Source: Bolinopsis microptera (lineage: Eukaryota; Ctenophora; Tentaculata; Lobata; Bolinopsidae). Taken from it: a stretch of 64,000 bases of DNA. The DNA lies in NCBI RefSeq assembly GCF_026151205.1, contig NC_087082.1, positions 3,438,001-3,502,000 of the forward strand. The letters run 5' to 3'. The notes under the pieces were generated by a model. That model was not told the DNA's origin. It searched no databases and saw nothing but the letters and a program-made list of their open reading frames with translations. Position 1 is the stretch's first letter. Every line of letters begins with the position of its first letter. Made by a program: the position numbers and the translations under genes. Shown piece after piece: positions 20,856 to 33,200 of this stretch.

Positions 20856-21507
20856 ACACTATGCGTGCCACGTACTAATTGGGCGTATTACCTAATAGTA
20901 ATATTATACATTACATGCATCATATACATTAAAACACAGTCGCGCCGCGCATTCATAGATCACAGGCTATCTATACATCACATCTCCGCAAGCAATCCTC
21001 GCGCGCGCGCAACTTTTTCGTTGCATGGTAACAGACGGAATGACATCATATTCAGACCCGCCTACTGCTATCTCCAAAATCCACGTTTTTCTGCAAAAAC
21101 CTCCATTCGTAACCTTTCACTATTGCCTTTTTTCAAAAGGGTGAAAAGGAAAAAATTTGTACTCATAATTGATAGTTAAAGCGTTTTTTTTTCTTTTTTT
21201 CCCCCAGCACTACTACACAACAAAAACCTGTCGGCCCACCGAGGAAACACAGTCGCAGAACAAGAAACCCAATTGTGCTCCTCTATTCTGCGATCGTGTG
21301 TATTTACTATAAACTAGCTAAATGCAGTTAGTAAAATTTTCTGGAATCATTAAAGTCGTTTGATTAGTTTTATAAAGCGGTAAGTTATTTTATAAACATA
21401 CAAAGTTTGTTTAAGTGCGTTATTTCCCCCGCGCTAGTCCTTCCGTTGATTAATTATTTAAACGTGAACAATTTTCAATTTTTAATCACGCATGTAATAT
21501 TGATTTT
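20856..21507. other. Unassigned, CpG-richer stretch
   Basis: Contains CGCGCGCG-type runs near 21000 and a T-run near 21185. No gene found. A 114-codon open frame spans 20835-21179 but has no recognisable features. Confidence 0.45.
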
Positions 21508-21905
21508 GGAGGACTTCGCCGCTTCGACGCGCCGCGCGAACTAGCATTCTTGCTTCGCATCGTTGATCGTTGAACGTCGAGCAACGATCTCAATGGTGAA
21601 TGGGTTGACATCGTCAATCAATATTGATTTTGATCTTACCAGAGCCTTACAGTGGCGCGCGCCCACCGCGAAAATTACTTAGGGACCTTGTAGGTTTACA
21701 ACCTACCAAAACGCTTGGAGGACTTCGCCGCTTCGACGCGCCGCGCGAACTAGCATTCTTGCTTCGCATCGTCAATCGTTGCTCTGCTTCGCAGAGCAAC
21801 GATCTCGATGGGTTGACATCGTCAACCAACCAAAACGCTTGCCGAGTTGGACTCGTCGACGGTCCTGTATATGGAACAAATATTTTACGAGTATCACCCG
21901 TTAAT
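21508..21905. repeat. Duplicated GC-rich repeat with TTAA-ended terminus
   Basis: GGAGGACTTCGCCGCTTCGA and the next 100 bases occur at about 21508 and again at 21716. The second copy holds a perfect 10-bp-stem hairpin (21778-21800) where the first has a degenerate version. The block ends CGAGTATCACCCGTTAA at 21889-21905, the same terminus as at 7440 in opposite orientation. Confidence 0.7.
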
Positions 21906-23403
21906 TAGGGACACAAGCTATTATGTTCATAAACATAGTAGAATAGAGATTCGGCGGAATGATAGGTTGAGCGTTGATTCACGATGTCAATCCTTCACAG
22001 CTCGGTGAGGCACAGTGGTGCATCTCGCCGATCTACCAAAGTGTGCGGGAAGAATTATTTGATGCGCGGCGCGACCCAGTAGTGCATCGCGCTACAAGGT
22101 TGAGCGCTGCCAAGTAAGCCGAAATTCGAAACAAACGCGTCACGTAGTACGTTAAGGCCTTACTCTAACCAAAGCTCTTTCGCTTGCAGCAGTGTGCGAC
22201 CGTTGAATGCGGCACAGGATGAGGTAAAAGATCGATCATTGGCATTTTGGATTTGTAAAGGTACCTACGTCCTACCCCAAGCGATGTGATCGATTACACT
22301 ATTATATCAACAATTTCACTTTACTGCCCGGAAAGACCTTTTATCAGTATTGGCAGTTAAACATCAGGTCATGTTTTCAAAATCCGAGGCACCAATTAAT
22401 AAATGGGTTTTGTCTTTTGATGAGCCCAATAATACAAATTTGGATTTTGTAATCAGTGTGTATCGACTAATGAAACACTTGCAGTGAAATTCTAAAGACT
22501 TAAAAAGCCTAATTAAAATCTGCTGACATCAATTTGTATCCTAACATTAATCATTGCATAATGTGTACGTACCATCATTCAATTTATTAAGTCCTTGTAA
22601 TAGTCACCAGCATAAAAAACTAGAAGTTTTAAGAAAACAGCAAATTTTATCAATCAATCGTAGCAATAATGGACTTGGATGTTAAAATTCTCAAGTAATT
22701 TGTTGTATGGTAGTGGAAAGGGTCATTTAAACCCCTTGTCTTGACAATAGGAAATTCAGGACCAAGCTGCACCTTAGTCATAACGAGGGTGGCAACCAAA
22801 ATATGGGACAAAACATGGAGTAATATGCTCATGTGATAGGTATTTTAATCTAACAAGACCTCGCTTCTCTCTACTTCGGAGTGTCTTTATAGCCGTTTAA
22901 GATGTCAGGGGAAAAGCTGTTAATGAAATTTATGTTTTGTTCATCCCTTTCAACCTTATTCCATTATGTGTATTTATTGATTATTGACATAATTCTTGGT
23001 ACTAAACCTACATTGATTGGATATTCCGTGCAGAACTTGATATTTGTTTAGGGAAATTGATAAAAATATAAAGATTCTGACTAATTTGATTTAATTTATT
23101 GTATATATATACTGTTTGACATTTCTTTTTTTTGTTACCAAAAAATTTGATAGCAATCGACCATTTTCGTTACCAAAGTGCTGTGCTCTGCCAATTAGGT
23201 CACATATGATTTTATTGAATGTAACATTTTTCACTATCATTATCAGATGGTTGCTGTCAAGATCAAAAACATTCAGTGTTAAAAGAAAGGAATTGTAACA
23301 TTATTCTGATTTAGCTAGCTGCAAGTTATGTTCCTGTCAATTGGGTAACTAAAGTCATACTTAATCTCACAACTTACCTTCAACCCAGAAGTCAGAATAT
23401 GAC
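21906..23403. other. Unassigned stretch upstream of COA8
   Basis: 21906-22000 resembles 39058-39125 (shared ATGTTCAT and CGGAATGA words). The rest is AT-rich with no gene I can support. The COA8 promoter presumably lies in the last few hundred bases, but I see no clear element. Confidence 0.5.
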
Positions 23404-24196
23404 ATGAAAAGGCAAATTGTTGTACGATTACACAACACATTTGCTAAGCAAATACCTTCTGCTGCTAAATTGCAAGTTGATACTGAACTAAGAAAAGACT
23501 GTGATTACGTAAGCCCAGCTGACAGAGTATCGAATATCAGACGAATCAGGTATTGTATTGTGAATTTTTGAATCTGATGAAATTAAAGATCTAATAATTT
23601 ATTTAAATTTATTTAGAAGTATTTGAATTCATTGATTTAATTTACCACTATGTGTTTGTCAATCAGCTGTATATCACTCTATCAGGTATGGTAAGAGACA
23701 AGATGAGACGGCAGAGGAAATGTCATTGAGACTGTACGCTACAGAGCTGCATGAGTGGAATCACAGGCACTGGCAAAAACAGAACTTTTCTTATTCTAGC
23801 ATAAAGCAGCGATTGCTTGATGAGGTTCGTTGAAGTACACACAAGTGGACTGTGATAGGAAATCTTATGGATTTTCTATACAGTAATTTTAAATCTGTAG
23901 CCATCACATATGGCTTACTTAAAACCTAATGTATTTTTTACAATATTATTTGAATTTTGTCACTGCAAAAACATATATATCTAATATACCAGATTGAAGA
24001 AAACGACATAGAAGATGAACAAGAGATTGAGCGAATCATGGAGGAATTCTACAGGACATATCTCTTGTCAAATAAAGACAACTTTAACACATACACAGAA
24101 GAATGGCGTAAAGCAAATATAAAACTAATATATATGTCTCTTCGTGCTAAGAAATCCAGGGTTTCAAAATCTGTCAGAGATATATTTTCTAGATGA
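23404..24196 (+). CDS. COA8: COA8, cytochrome c oxidase assembly factor
   Basis: Three exons, 23404-23549, 23686-23824 and 23993-24196, with GT/AG borders and matching phases, give 162 residues. COA8 (APOPT1) is a mitochondrial matrix protein that protects and assembles complex IV. The family signatures seen are a basic Arg-containing N-terminus suited to import, DYVSPADRVSNIR near residue 35 (human has a P-P-D-K-x-S-N-L-R block), LHEWNHRHWQKQN near residue 75, and a C-terminal EEFYRTYLLSN plus EEWRKANIKLIYMSL block. The human protein is about 206 residues, so this one is shorter at the N-terminus. The start is the first ATG, inside a short exon; an upstream exon cannot be excluded. ROMO1, also mitochondrial, starts 308 bases downstream on the same strand. 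Confidence 0.85.
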
Positions 24197-24409
24197 AATG
24201 AATGACGATTGAAGAGCAATCTCTTGAAAATTTTGCCAAGTGCAAGTGGGCATTATAAAATTGAAAATATGAAAGGTGGGGTACCTCCAATTTAATCCTA
24301 AATTTTGCTTGGTTGTGCAAAGATACAAGAGCTAACTAAATTGTTTTTATAATGAATATGAAAGTTTGTACATGTCTATGTATTTATTTGTATTACTCAA
24401 TTAAAAATA

Positions 24410-24420
24410 AAATAAAATCT
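24410..24420 (+). promoter_or_regulatory. Likely COA8 polyadenylation signal
   Basis: AATAAAATAAAAT lies about 215 bases after the COA8 stop and 90 before the ROMO1 start. It fits a canonical AATAAA signal in the short gap between the genes. Confidence 0.5.
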
Positions 24421-24504
24421 GTGAACTTCTTCAAGTCAGTTTTATTATAAAATCAAAACAAGATCTTTCATAACCTCTGAAGTAAGTTTTAATTGGTTTA
24501 GGTG

Positions 24505-24958
24505 ATGGCTCAGCACCAGTCAGCTGCAATCCAAGTTTCCTGCTGGACCAAGGTGAAAACTGGTGCCATGATGGGCGCTGCACTGGGTTGTGGAGTGGGA
24601 CTCATGTTTGGTAGCTTTGTTGGTATCAGGTTAGCTGAAAATTCACTGAATACCTGTTTTTCTAAATATAAACTAGTGTTTTATAACAGTCATAGTTATG
24701 GTGAAGATATTCACTATTGAATGTACCAATCTGAAGCTTCATGAAATCCTGATAAGAATAAGCCTTTATATTTAATTTTATTTAAATTCTACTTCTTACT
24801 ATTATATATTATATTGATATCCTGAAATGTAATAGCAGATCTTGTTCAGGGGTGGTCTAAGAGGCAAGAAGCTTATCAATGAGTTGGGCTCAACAATGTT
24901 GCAATCAGGAGGCACCTTTGGGACGTTCCTCGCTATTGGATCAGCAATCAGATGCTAA
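24505..24958 (+). CDS. ROMO1: ROMO1, reactive oxygen species modulator / mitochondrial inner-membrane protein
   Basis: Two exons, 24505-24629 and 24850-24958, give 77 residues (human 79). Family marks are all present: [16 protein letters not shown] then a Gly-rich first membrane helix, GLRGKKLI between helices, and the near-invariant [15 protein letters not shown] plus IRC at the C-terminus. ROMO1 (Mgr2 in yeast) sits in the inner mitochondrial membrane, influences reactive oxygen production and works with the TIM23 import machinery. The ATG lies three bases after an AG preceded by TTTAATTGGTT, a plausible splice acceptor, so a 5' UTR intron or trans-splicing is possible. Confidence 0.93.
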
Positions 24959-25529
24959 AATTTTCAAAAATTCTTCGTATTCTTTTAATTTTCCACAGAC
25001 AAGTCTAAATCGATTTGATTACTCCTGCTTAATAAATGTATGTCACAAAAACTGTTCAATGATTTTCAAGGGAACTTAGGCTTCTAAATTTTGTAAATGT
25101 CTTTTATTAATTTATTTATAGTCAGGTTTTTGAACTTAAGTTTCACTTTCTCCAATGTCTCCAATCTTTAAGCGAAAGAGTGCTGGAAATATTTTTAAAT
25201 ACCAGTATACCGTAAGATAACCATTTCCCAGAATGCTTCTAAGAAGTATCATATAATATAACTAAATTAAGTATTAATGGGTATATATTACAAAAATACA
25301 AGAGTCAAAACCCGGTCAAAGTAGCACCCTCCAATTACATGATCAATGACACATTCACATGTCAAACTTTTCAATCATAAGTTAACACGTGATTTTTCAA
25401 ACTTCTACTGATGCTTGATTTCACCTGTTTGACATTGTCAGTAAGCAGGCACATTACATCCAGTATTATAATAACTGTTTAATAACAAACGCAAATTTGA
25501 AGACTTTTATCCCACCAATAGTAAACAAC

Positions 25530-26398
25530 ATGACAAGACTAGACATGGAGCACCACATGTTCCTTCAAACCCTAGCTGCAAGGAGGATAGTATCCGAGAG
25601 AGAAGCACACGAACTATTGATCAAGTGCTTCGAACTTGCAGGTTACATAGGGTTAGGTTTTGTTGTTTAAAAGAAACTTCAGTTATACCACTGTCTGTTT
25701 CTTACTGTATGAAGATCTTTAAGATTTTTACTCCCATATTTCATTTAATTTGCACATTTATAGTTTAAAACTCTATATTTTGATTGAAATGACTAAATCT
25801 CACAGGTTTGAACAACCCCAACACCCAGACTCAACTACAAGACCACATAACCAGAATAAACTCACAACTATCAGCTTTGTTTCTGGAGATAAGAAAAGGA
25901 ACCTGCGAGAACAGCGGCACTAAATATTACTGCTTTGTTAACAACCAAGAGGACGAGATCTCTAAACTCTGCTCCAACTATGCACCCCTAGACTTTGCGT
26001 ACTTCCGTAAAATAATCGAACAGATGATATTATCGGACGAGGGCTGTGTCCAGAGCACAGATTCTCTGACTCTATGTAATAGTCTTCCTGAACAGAAAAA
26101 GATGACCTATGTCCACGCCAAGGCTCTGTTGCGTGGGTGGTGCAGTGAGCGGTGGCTTATTGAGGACCGCAGTAACAATTCATTCTTGCTAGGTCCCCGG
26201 GCACTCATTGAGCTAGGACAGTACATTCAGTCAGCTTATGGTGAGCATGTAACGAGCTGTAGCTTGTGTAGAACTATCTGCATCTACGGTACAAGGTGTG
26301 AAGATTGTAATACCAAGTTCCACTTCCACTGTAAGACGAAACTTGCAGCAAGTTTGGATCAGCTGAGGTGTCCAAGCTGCAAAGCTGAGTGGTCGTAA
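25530..26398 (+). CDS. NSMCE1: NSMCE1 (NSE1), RING-like subunit of the SMC5/6 complex
   Basis: Two exons, 25530-25641 and 25806-26398, split inside a Gly codon, give 234 residues (human 266). NSE1 joins NSE3 and NSE4 on the SMC5/6 DNA-repair complex and acts as a RING-type E3 ligase partner. Visible features are an N-terminal helical segment (HHMFLQTLAARRIV), INSQLSALFLEIRKG, the winged-helix part with LLRGWCSERWLIE and LLGPRALIELGQYI, and a C-terminal variant RING from residue 187: CSLC, CEDC, H-F-H-C, then CPSC. Spacing matches the NSE1 type rather than a classical C3HC4 RING. It is 570 bases downstream of ROMO1, on the same strand. Confidence 0.92.
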
Positions 26399-26665
26399 AG
26401 TGTGAGAGTGGTGCTCGTTAAGGTATGCAGATAACGTGACAGGGTGTTACATTTTTAGATTTTTAAACTTTTGATTTATTTCAAATTTGTTATTTTGTTT
26501 ACTTCACAATGGGTGATCAAGAAAGCAGAAAGTTTTTTTACCATTTTAAAAGTTTTCTATAATCACTACCATTTGCAAGACCCATTACCCTTTCCCAGGC
26601 ATGTCGGCATTTTTATCGACGTTATTTTAACATTTTTTGACGTGAAAATAATAATATTTATTCAG

Positions 26666-26745
26666 TTTAATTGTGCTAGGTGTAAATGATCAGTGCCTTA
26701 AATTGTTTAATTGTGCTAGGTGTAAATGATCAGTGCCTTAAATTG
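26666..26745. repeat. 40-bp tandem duplication
   Basis: The unit TTTAATTGTGCTAGGTGTAA plus the next 20 bases occurs twice in succession without visible mismatches, so it is recent. Confidence 0.9.
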
Positions 26746-27140
26746 TTTTTTTGGTTTAATTAGCACTTGTTCTCATGTAAGGTTCATTAGTCTTTATTTC
26801 ATTTGTTATCACCATAAAAGGCGGATTTGTTTCATATAATAAAATAATAGTTATATTTCGTTATTTTAAATAGCTGTCCACATTTTGTTTTGAGTCTTTA
26901 AAAGCAGCTCAGTAATTTACATACTGCAGCTTTATAATGGTCAGTGAACAGCGCGAGCGAGCAGTCGCTAGCACTAAGTATCCAAATGTTATGTTATGTT
27001 AATTTTAATTCGTAACCATTGGTAATCAAATTGTGTATTACTTTGGGTACTTTACAATTCGCAAGTGCTTTATAATTTTACATGTGCAGTGTTTAATTGG
27101 GTGTGTTCCAATTTAATCATATATGCCTATTTTACGACTA

Positions 27141-27378
27141 CCTTACTCGGGAATATTATAGCGGGTTAATTTATGACTGGGAAAATTAATGACCGGGAAA
27201 AATATGGCGGAATGTTCCAAAACCCACCAAGCATCAAAATGTATTACTATTAGTTTACCTTACTCGGGAACATTATAGCGGGTTAATTTATGACTGGGAA
27301 AATTAATGACCGGGAAAAATATGGCGGAATTTTCCAAAACCCACCACTTTATCCCAGTCATAATATTCCCGAGTAAGG
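27141..27378. mobile_element. MITE-like element with TA duplication and internal partial copy
   Basis: The left end CCTTACTCGGGAATATTAT is inverted at the right end (…CCCGAGTAAGG), with TA outside each (27139-27140 and 27379-27380). An about 86-bp left segment is repeated directly from 27258, also preceded by TA. It therefore looks like one complete 121-bp element plus a truncated copy. Non-coding. Confidence 0.7.
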
Positions 27379-27630
27379 TATTAATTGTAAACAAATTTTA
27401 ATTTAATTTAAATAGAGCTACCTAAAGATAACTAAAATACTGATCATCGCTTAGTAAATTCTAGAAAACATCAGATTCTTTTACAGTCGATTCTTTATAT
27501 TCATTTCTTTACGGTTCTTTACAATCCAAACTACGGTGCCCAATGCAGATATGTAGTAATATTATTATGGTTACTAGTTATTACCTTGGCACTAAACCCT
27601 TAACTAAACCCTTAACCATAGCTCGGGAGG

Positions 27631-30295
27631 ATGGATACGAAGAAGTTGTATCGAATGTTCCATGATTGTTACGAGGAGAAGATAAAGGTGGACGAAGTGA
27701 TCACTTTCGTCCGGAGTAACGCAACTAATGTTGAGCAACAGGTAATGTCACGTGGTCTTATCACGTGGTCTTATCACGTGGTCTTATCACGTGGTCTTAT
27801 CACGTGTTTATAATTTGTTAGAACCTTGAGATGGCCAGTACTATGATTACGGAAATTGGCTATCCTTTTCAGTTTCAGAGCTCTCGGCCTCTTCAACTTG
27901 ATTGTTTTTAAGTGAAAATAAAGATCACGTGCCGACCAATTACCCACAGTTACATCCACCTTTTTATCTGTCTATCATTTAAAAATTTAAACTATTCTAA
28001 ATATTCGTAATCAATAATCATTACACCATTCTCTGCTTCACAGACCGACCTTGTTGACATGTTTGCCGTGCTGGACATAGAATCCGCCACCAAGGAGGAC
28101 GTTAAGGATCGCGAGATATTTATCAAGGTGTTGGAGTCCGTTACAAAACACATCAAACACGACATCCTTAAAGAGCGGCTGGAATATGACACTCTGGAGC
28201 GGGTAAAGCTTATCAGCAACAGCAAACAGTTCAACACAAAGTTAGTTAGAGAAACTGTGCTGCTGGTTTTGTGCAAGTTCTCGTAAAGCTTGAATACTTG
28301 AGTTTTTGTTTGAAACGGCGTTTTATTTACCAGCACTTGAACACAGCCTAACGATTTTTCCCTGTAAATTTACGTCAATGCATTTGACTATCTCACATTA
28401 GAGTTGTATAAAATTTGCATTTTTCATCCCCCATACTATTAAACCACGTGATACTCGCTAAACCACGTGATACCCTCTAAACCACGTGATACCCGCTAAA
28501 CCACGTGATACCCTCTAAACCACGTGATACCCGCTAAACCACGTGATACCCTCTAAAGCTCTAAACCACGTGATACCCTCTAAAGCGCTTAACCACGTAA
28601 AACCCTCTAAACCACGTGATACCCGCTAAACCACGTGATACCCTCTAAACCACGTGATACCCGCTAAACCACGTGATACCCGCTAAACCACGTGATACCC
28701 TCTAAACCACGTGATACCCGCTAAACCACGTGATACCCTCTAAAGCTCTAAACCACGTGATACCCTCTAAAGCTCTAAACCACGTGAAACCCTCTAAACC
28801 ACGTGATACCCGCTAAACCACGTGATACCCTCTAAACCACGCGATACCCGCTATACCCTCAAAACCACGTGATACTCGCTAAACCACGTGATACTCGCTA
28901 AACCACGTGATACCCGCTAAACCACGTGATACCCTTTAAACCACGTGATACCCTTTAAACCACGTGATACCCGCTAAACCACGTGATACCAGGTACGTGA
29001 GAACTAGAACGAAGTTGTTCTACAAGCAGCAGAAGTTTAACTTGTTACGAGAGGAGAATGAGGGGTATAACAAGTTGATCATGGAGCTGGCTAACCCTCC
29101 CTCAGATGCACAGACAATGATAGATCACCTTCTCAAGCTTATTGGCAGGTAACTGGTCATTTAATTTAACGTTTAAACGTATTAATTAATTGTCGCTTAT
29201 AATTTATGTTAGTTACTTATTGTTGGTGGGACTAGATATCATATTATGTGCATTTTGAACAATGGACAATGAAAATCCTCATGCCAGCAGAAACTGACAT
29301 TGATTAAAATCGTGTCCCCAGGTTTGATCTGGATCCTAACAGAGTGTTAGACTTGGTACTAGAAACCTGGCAGAACTACTTGGATAAGAGCGAGTTCTTC
29401 TTGCAGCTCGTCAAACTCTTCCCCAAACAGGACGACGCTCTTTGTAGAATGCTTGGTTACAGCTTCGCTTTCTACGAGGTTTTTTTTTCTTTCCAGGAAT
29501 TTTACTTTTATCAGTTTATGTTTTGTTAGTTATTATAGCATTTATTCTTGAACATCGAACTTGAAAGTATTCATTACCAATAGTTATAGTTTCAAATTTT
29601 GCTTCTTTGAGAAGTATTTTGTAAAGCTGCTGAGTGCTGTGGCTTTTGGTTCCTGATCTTTTGTCGATATTTGCCATCTAACTGGATACCTATACGAAAC
29701 TCGTAAGAAAGAATATCTATTTTAAATTTGATATCTTACAAATGATGAGATTATATACAATTAACTACACAGTACATCCCAGAACGAGCCGGACGGCACA
29801 CCAGAGTCCCTGTTCAAAGTGGGCGCGCTGCTCATAAAGCGCGGAATCATTGATCTGCACGTGCTGTACTCACACCTGGGACCGAGTTACGACCAGATGA
29901 AAACAGAGTACAACAAGCGGCTTAGTGACGCTAGAGAGAAGGTTAGTTAACATAGCTCCACCTAAAATGGTTTAATCTTCATTGTTCAAGTTCCCTCATC
30001 AACTTCAGTACTGGATCCCGGTCTTCAGCCGGTTTCCAGAAGTCAATATATCGTGGTCTAACAATCTACTATTTAACTAATTCCCATCCTTTTCTAGGCG
30101 AAATCCTTGGTGACAGTGTCGTTGAACAAAGACGACGCAGAGGAGAACAGTGACTCCAAGTCGTCGAGCAGCAAGAAGGCAGGTGTAGCAGAGGTAGCAA
30201 CGACATTACAACTACAGATTTCAAGATTAAGAGCACCTCTATCTGAAAATGTATCACTAATTTACAAAATTTTTTTTATACAAAACAATAAATAA
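27631..30295 (+). CDS. THOC2: THOC2, 5' part only (THO/TREX mRNA export complex)
   Basis: Six exons: 27631-27741, 28044-28240, 28993-29148, 29322-29478, 29783-29941, and 30098 to a stop at 30295 or an unplaced donor near 30182-30193. All phases agree. Diagnostic blocks are [70 protein letters not shown] and the DARE-K block. These match the N-terminal region of THOC2, the large scaffold of the THO complex that couples transcription to mRNA export. Only about 285 residues are present; the family protein exceeds 1000. Nothing downstream on the plus strand continues it. It is a truncated gene, a gene with a very long intron, or an assembly break. The start ATG is slightly downstream of the human start position. 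Confidence 0.88.
27749..27807. repeat. 13-bp minisatellite in THOC2 intron 1
   Basis: CACGTGGTCTTAT repeats four times plus a final CACGTG, starting about seven bases after the exon 1 donor. Each unit carries the palindrome CACGTG, the canonical E-box. Confidence 0.9.
28442..28991. repeat. 19-bp minisatellite in THOC2 intron 2, reaching the splice acceptor
   Basis: About 25 exact CACGTG sites in units of AAACCACGTGATACCCGCT, alternating with a CTCT-ended variant, plus a few longer spacers (AAAGCTCT). Two units are mutated at the CACGTG. The last unit runs into the acceptor (ATACCAG) of exon 3, so the array provides the 3' splice site context. Confidence 0.93.
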
Positions 30296-33200
30296 GTATG
30301 CACACAGTTATACAAACAGTTATATTCCAGTCAAATGGACTATGAAGTGGAAAACAATCTGACTCACTGGTAAAAATCTGTCTTCAATAGGACACACTTT
30401 CAGTTTGACACTGCTATGAAGACGCTGTAGTAATGTTTTCGGGCATGCGCTTGCGAACTTTGAATGAGATTAGGATAATACAAACATGCTTGAATAAGAA
30501 TGATAAAGGATTGGGATATTAAGTAGAATGAAGCATGATGAGCCCGTCTCTGAAACCACAGAGTTTAACACTTCCACGAAACAGTTACGGAAAGAAGGAT
30601 CATTGAAGACGGACCAGCTGTAGCGATGGACACTAGTGTAAAACTGAAACAGGTTTTAGTCAGAGAACATTCAGTGAGGCAGTGTTAGTGTTAATGAACA
30701 TGCTTCCCCCTGTAACTCCTTATTCGCTCGTCGACTCTATGACAGTTCATATCTTCAAAAGCTTTTACTATTTGTTTCATGTGAACCACAGGAATAATTT
30801 TCCTTAAAACTTCCTCTAGACATAGAGAGTTATAAAGATTTGTGAAAATATGATCCAGACTTATTTTTGCATTTATAATCTTGAGAATTGACCACATATA
30901 ATGACTCTAATACACCTTAACATTTTCAGATCATAACTATGTAGAGACCTGACGTGTTAACAGAAGGCTCAATAAGTTTCTACTAGTTTAGGGGATCTGG
31001 TACAGAGGTATATCAATAGGAGCATGAGGTGTACTCAATTTGTACATATTTGTGTACTTATTGAGTTTACAAAATTGTGTTACATATTGAGTACATTGTG
31101 TACTTATATGTTACATTAGTACTTATTGTGTACATTGTGTACATATTGTGTATTGATGTAAAAAAAAAATATAGTTTTACGGGGAGCGTCTTCTATGGCC
31201 ACGTTTTTCAGGTCAACTTTGTTTCACTAACAAATCAATCCAGACTTTTTTTGAGTGGCAGTTGATCGTTCATAAACTTGTCCCCTGAACTAATCCAAAC
31301 ATTTTTATCAAAGACCCTTATAATATTATTCAAAGGGAACACCTTTGAAACACTTTACCAGGACAGCATATAATTTTGAGTCGAGACTAACAATCCCTAA
31401 GGCTGGCGTAAGATCAATCTAATAATTATAAATGTTGCATAAATGAAACATTGAATAGGCAAGCAGAAGTCGAGTCCCTATTTAATTAGGAATTTTGAGT
31501 CGGTTTACTGAAGTTAAGAACTAACGTTCTTCTCCTGTCTAGACAGCTGCAATGGCGCCTGGCTCTGGTAATTATTGGATTGTAATTACCAGGCTCCAAT
31601 AATTGTAGAACAATTACAGGTTACTGTGAACTAATTTTTTTAGTGGTAATTAACATGTGAACCATGACGTGTCTCCCCAACTGGCTAACTCACAATCTAT
31701 ACTAACGCAATTACTTCTATTACTCCGGAACTGAAGATGAAATACTACAAAGGTTGGTCCGGACATGCGTTGTCTGATTAAAATCTTAGACTGACATGTC
31801 TCTCCGGAATCGCGATGCATAGGAATCATTCCTTATCGTATGCAACTTACCCTACATATTATATTAGTTAGTCTATAATTTGAAAGAAAAATCCGAACTG
31901 TTTGACCTATTTGTTTAGATTTTAAAACGGCCATTCAGAATTTGGACACGAGTCTTTAAACACCCTGTAATTATTATCGCGAGGAATAGCCACTAATAGT
32001 AAAACCCCTCATTACAGGTAGTTACACTGTGTATCATGAATGGAGCTAGGATCCAGTCACCAACACCCCTCTCTGATTCAGAGACAAATTGAAGTCTCAT
32101 CATTCGCTAGTTACTCATTGTTTGTGTCGAGATAGCTCAAATCATGGCGGATCTCACTCATGCATTCTTATTCAGATTCAATAGCGATTCGATTTTATCA
32201 GTATGACTATATTGAAATCAGGAACTAGTTTATGGCAAATATCACTTTATCCTTTCGCTCTAGATATCTGAAGTCGAACCAAATATGTTTGATTTGTGAC
32301 AGTGATAATGGGTTTTGATTGGCTAATCGCTGTCCCGACGCATCAGAAAAATATGGTTCGCCACCCCGTCTATGGAACACCGAGTAGAAAGTGATTCATT
32401 ATGGATGTCCAGTATTGAATGTTTTGATTTATATTAATTAAGGCCAAGCTGACAGTGAAAACCAAGACGATTGCTGGTTTATTGTATACTTTGTAATTGT
32501 AGCCTTTTAATTTGTAAGCACGCATAAAAGGTGATTGTTAATTTTAAAATGATAATTTTAAGAATAATATTATTATTCCATAAATTAATTTATTTTTAGG
32601 GCTAGGGTATTTACTGTACCTTTTTTTAGAATTCCACCCGAAGAGTTCATCGTTATTAGAATAGTATTCCTGTATTTATGTAACTTGTACATAACCGTCC
32701 CCACTTTATCATACGATAACATTATGTAAAATATTTCTTATGTTATGGTTGAGTTAATTTGGGTTGTGGAAAAACTCTGAATCTGCATACAGCTTATGGA
32801 TCATGTTTAGAACATTATCCTATATTTATCCGAGCTTGAAATCATTGTAAAAAGTTATTGTTGAAAACCATGTATTAAAAATCACTGTCATGGAAAGCAA
32901 TTGTTTTGAATTTTTCTTACTTACGACTCAAAACATTTTTAAACAATGCCTCCTCGAGGTGGGCAATTTCCCTTATATATTCGAAAATAAATTGACGGTA
33001 AGCCGGAACGATAAGCAATCTAGAAACATAACTCCTCACCTGCCCAAAGATCTCATGAGATATCATTAATATATAGTCCACCGTGCTTGGTTTTTTTTTG
33101 TCTTTACCTCCCAACGTCCTTCTTTTTTCCCTTACATATTAAGCATGAATCACAAATCCTAAATAAACGATTGTACCCAAAATCCTTGATGTCTACTGGC

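Larger units (their letters stand above)
26399..27630. other. Intergenic region between NSMCE1 and THOC2
   Basis: No gene. It contains a 40-bp direct duplication (26666-26745) and a small TA-flanked inverted-repeat element (27141-27378). The THOC2 promoter should lie in the last few hundred bases; no clear motif stands out. Confidence 0.6.

Noticed and set aside
28442-28991. CRISPR-like appearance of regularly spaced repeats
   Set aside because: The repeat is continuous with no unique spacers and lies in a eukaryotic intron; it is a minisatellite.
32917-33114. Minus-strand frame starting STVDYIL, faintly like the end of a LINE endonuclease
   Set aside because: Only one short motif and no catalytic residues; too little to call.
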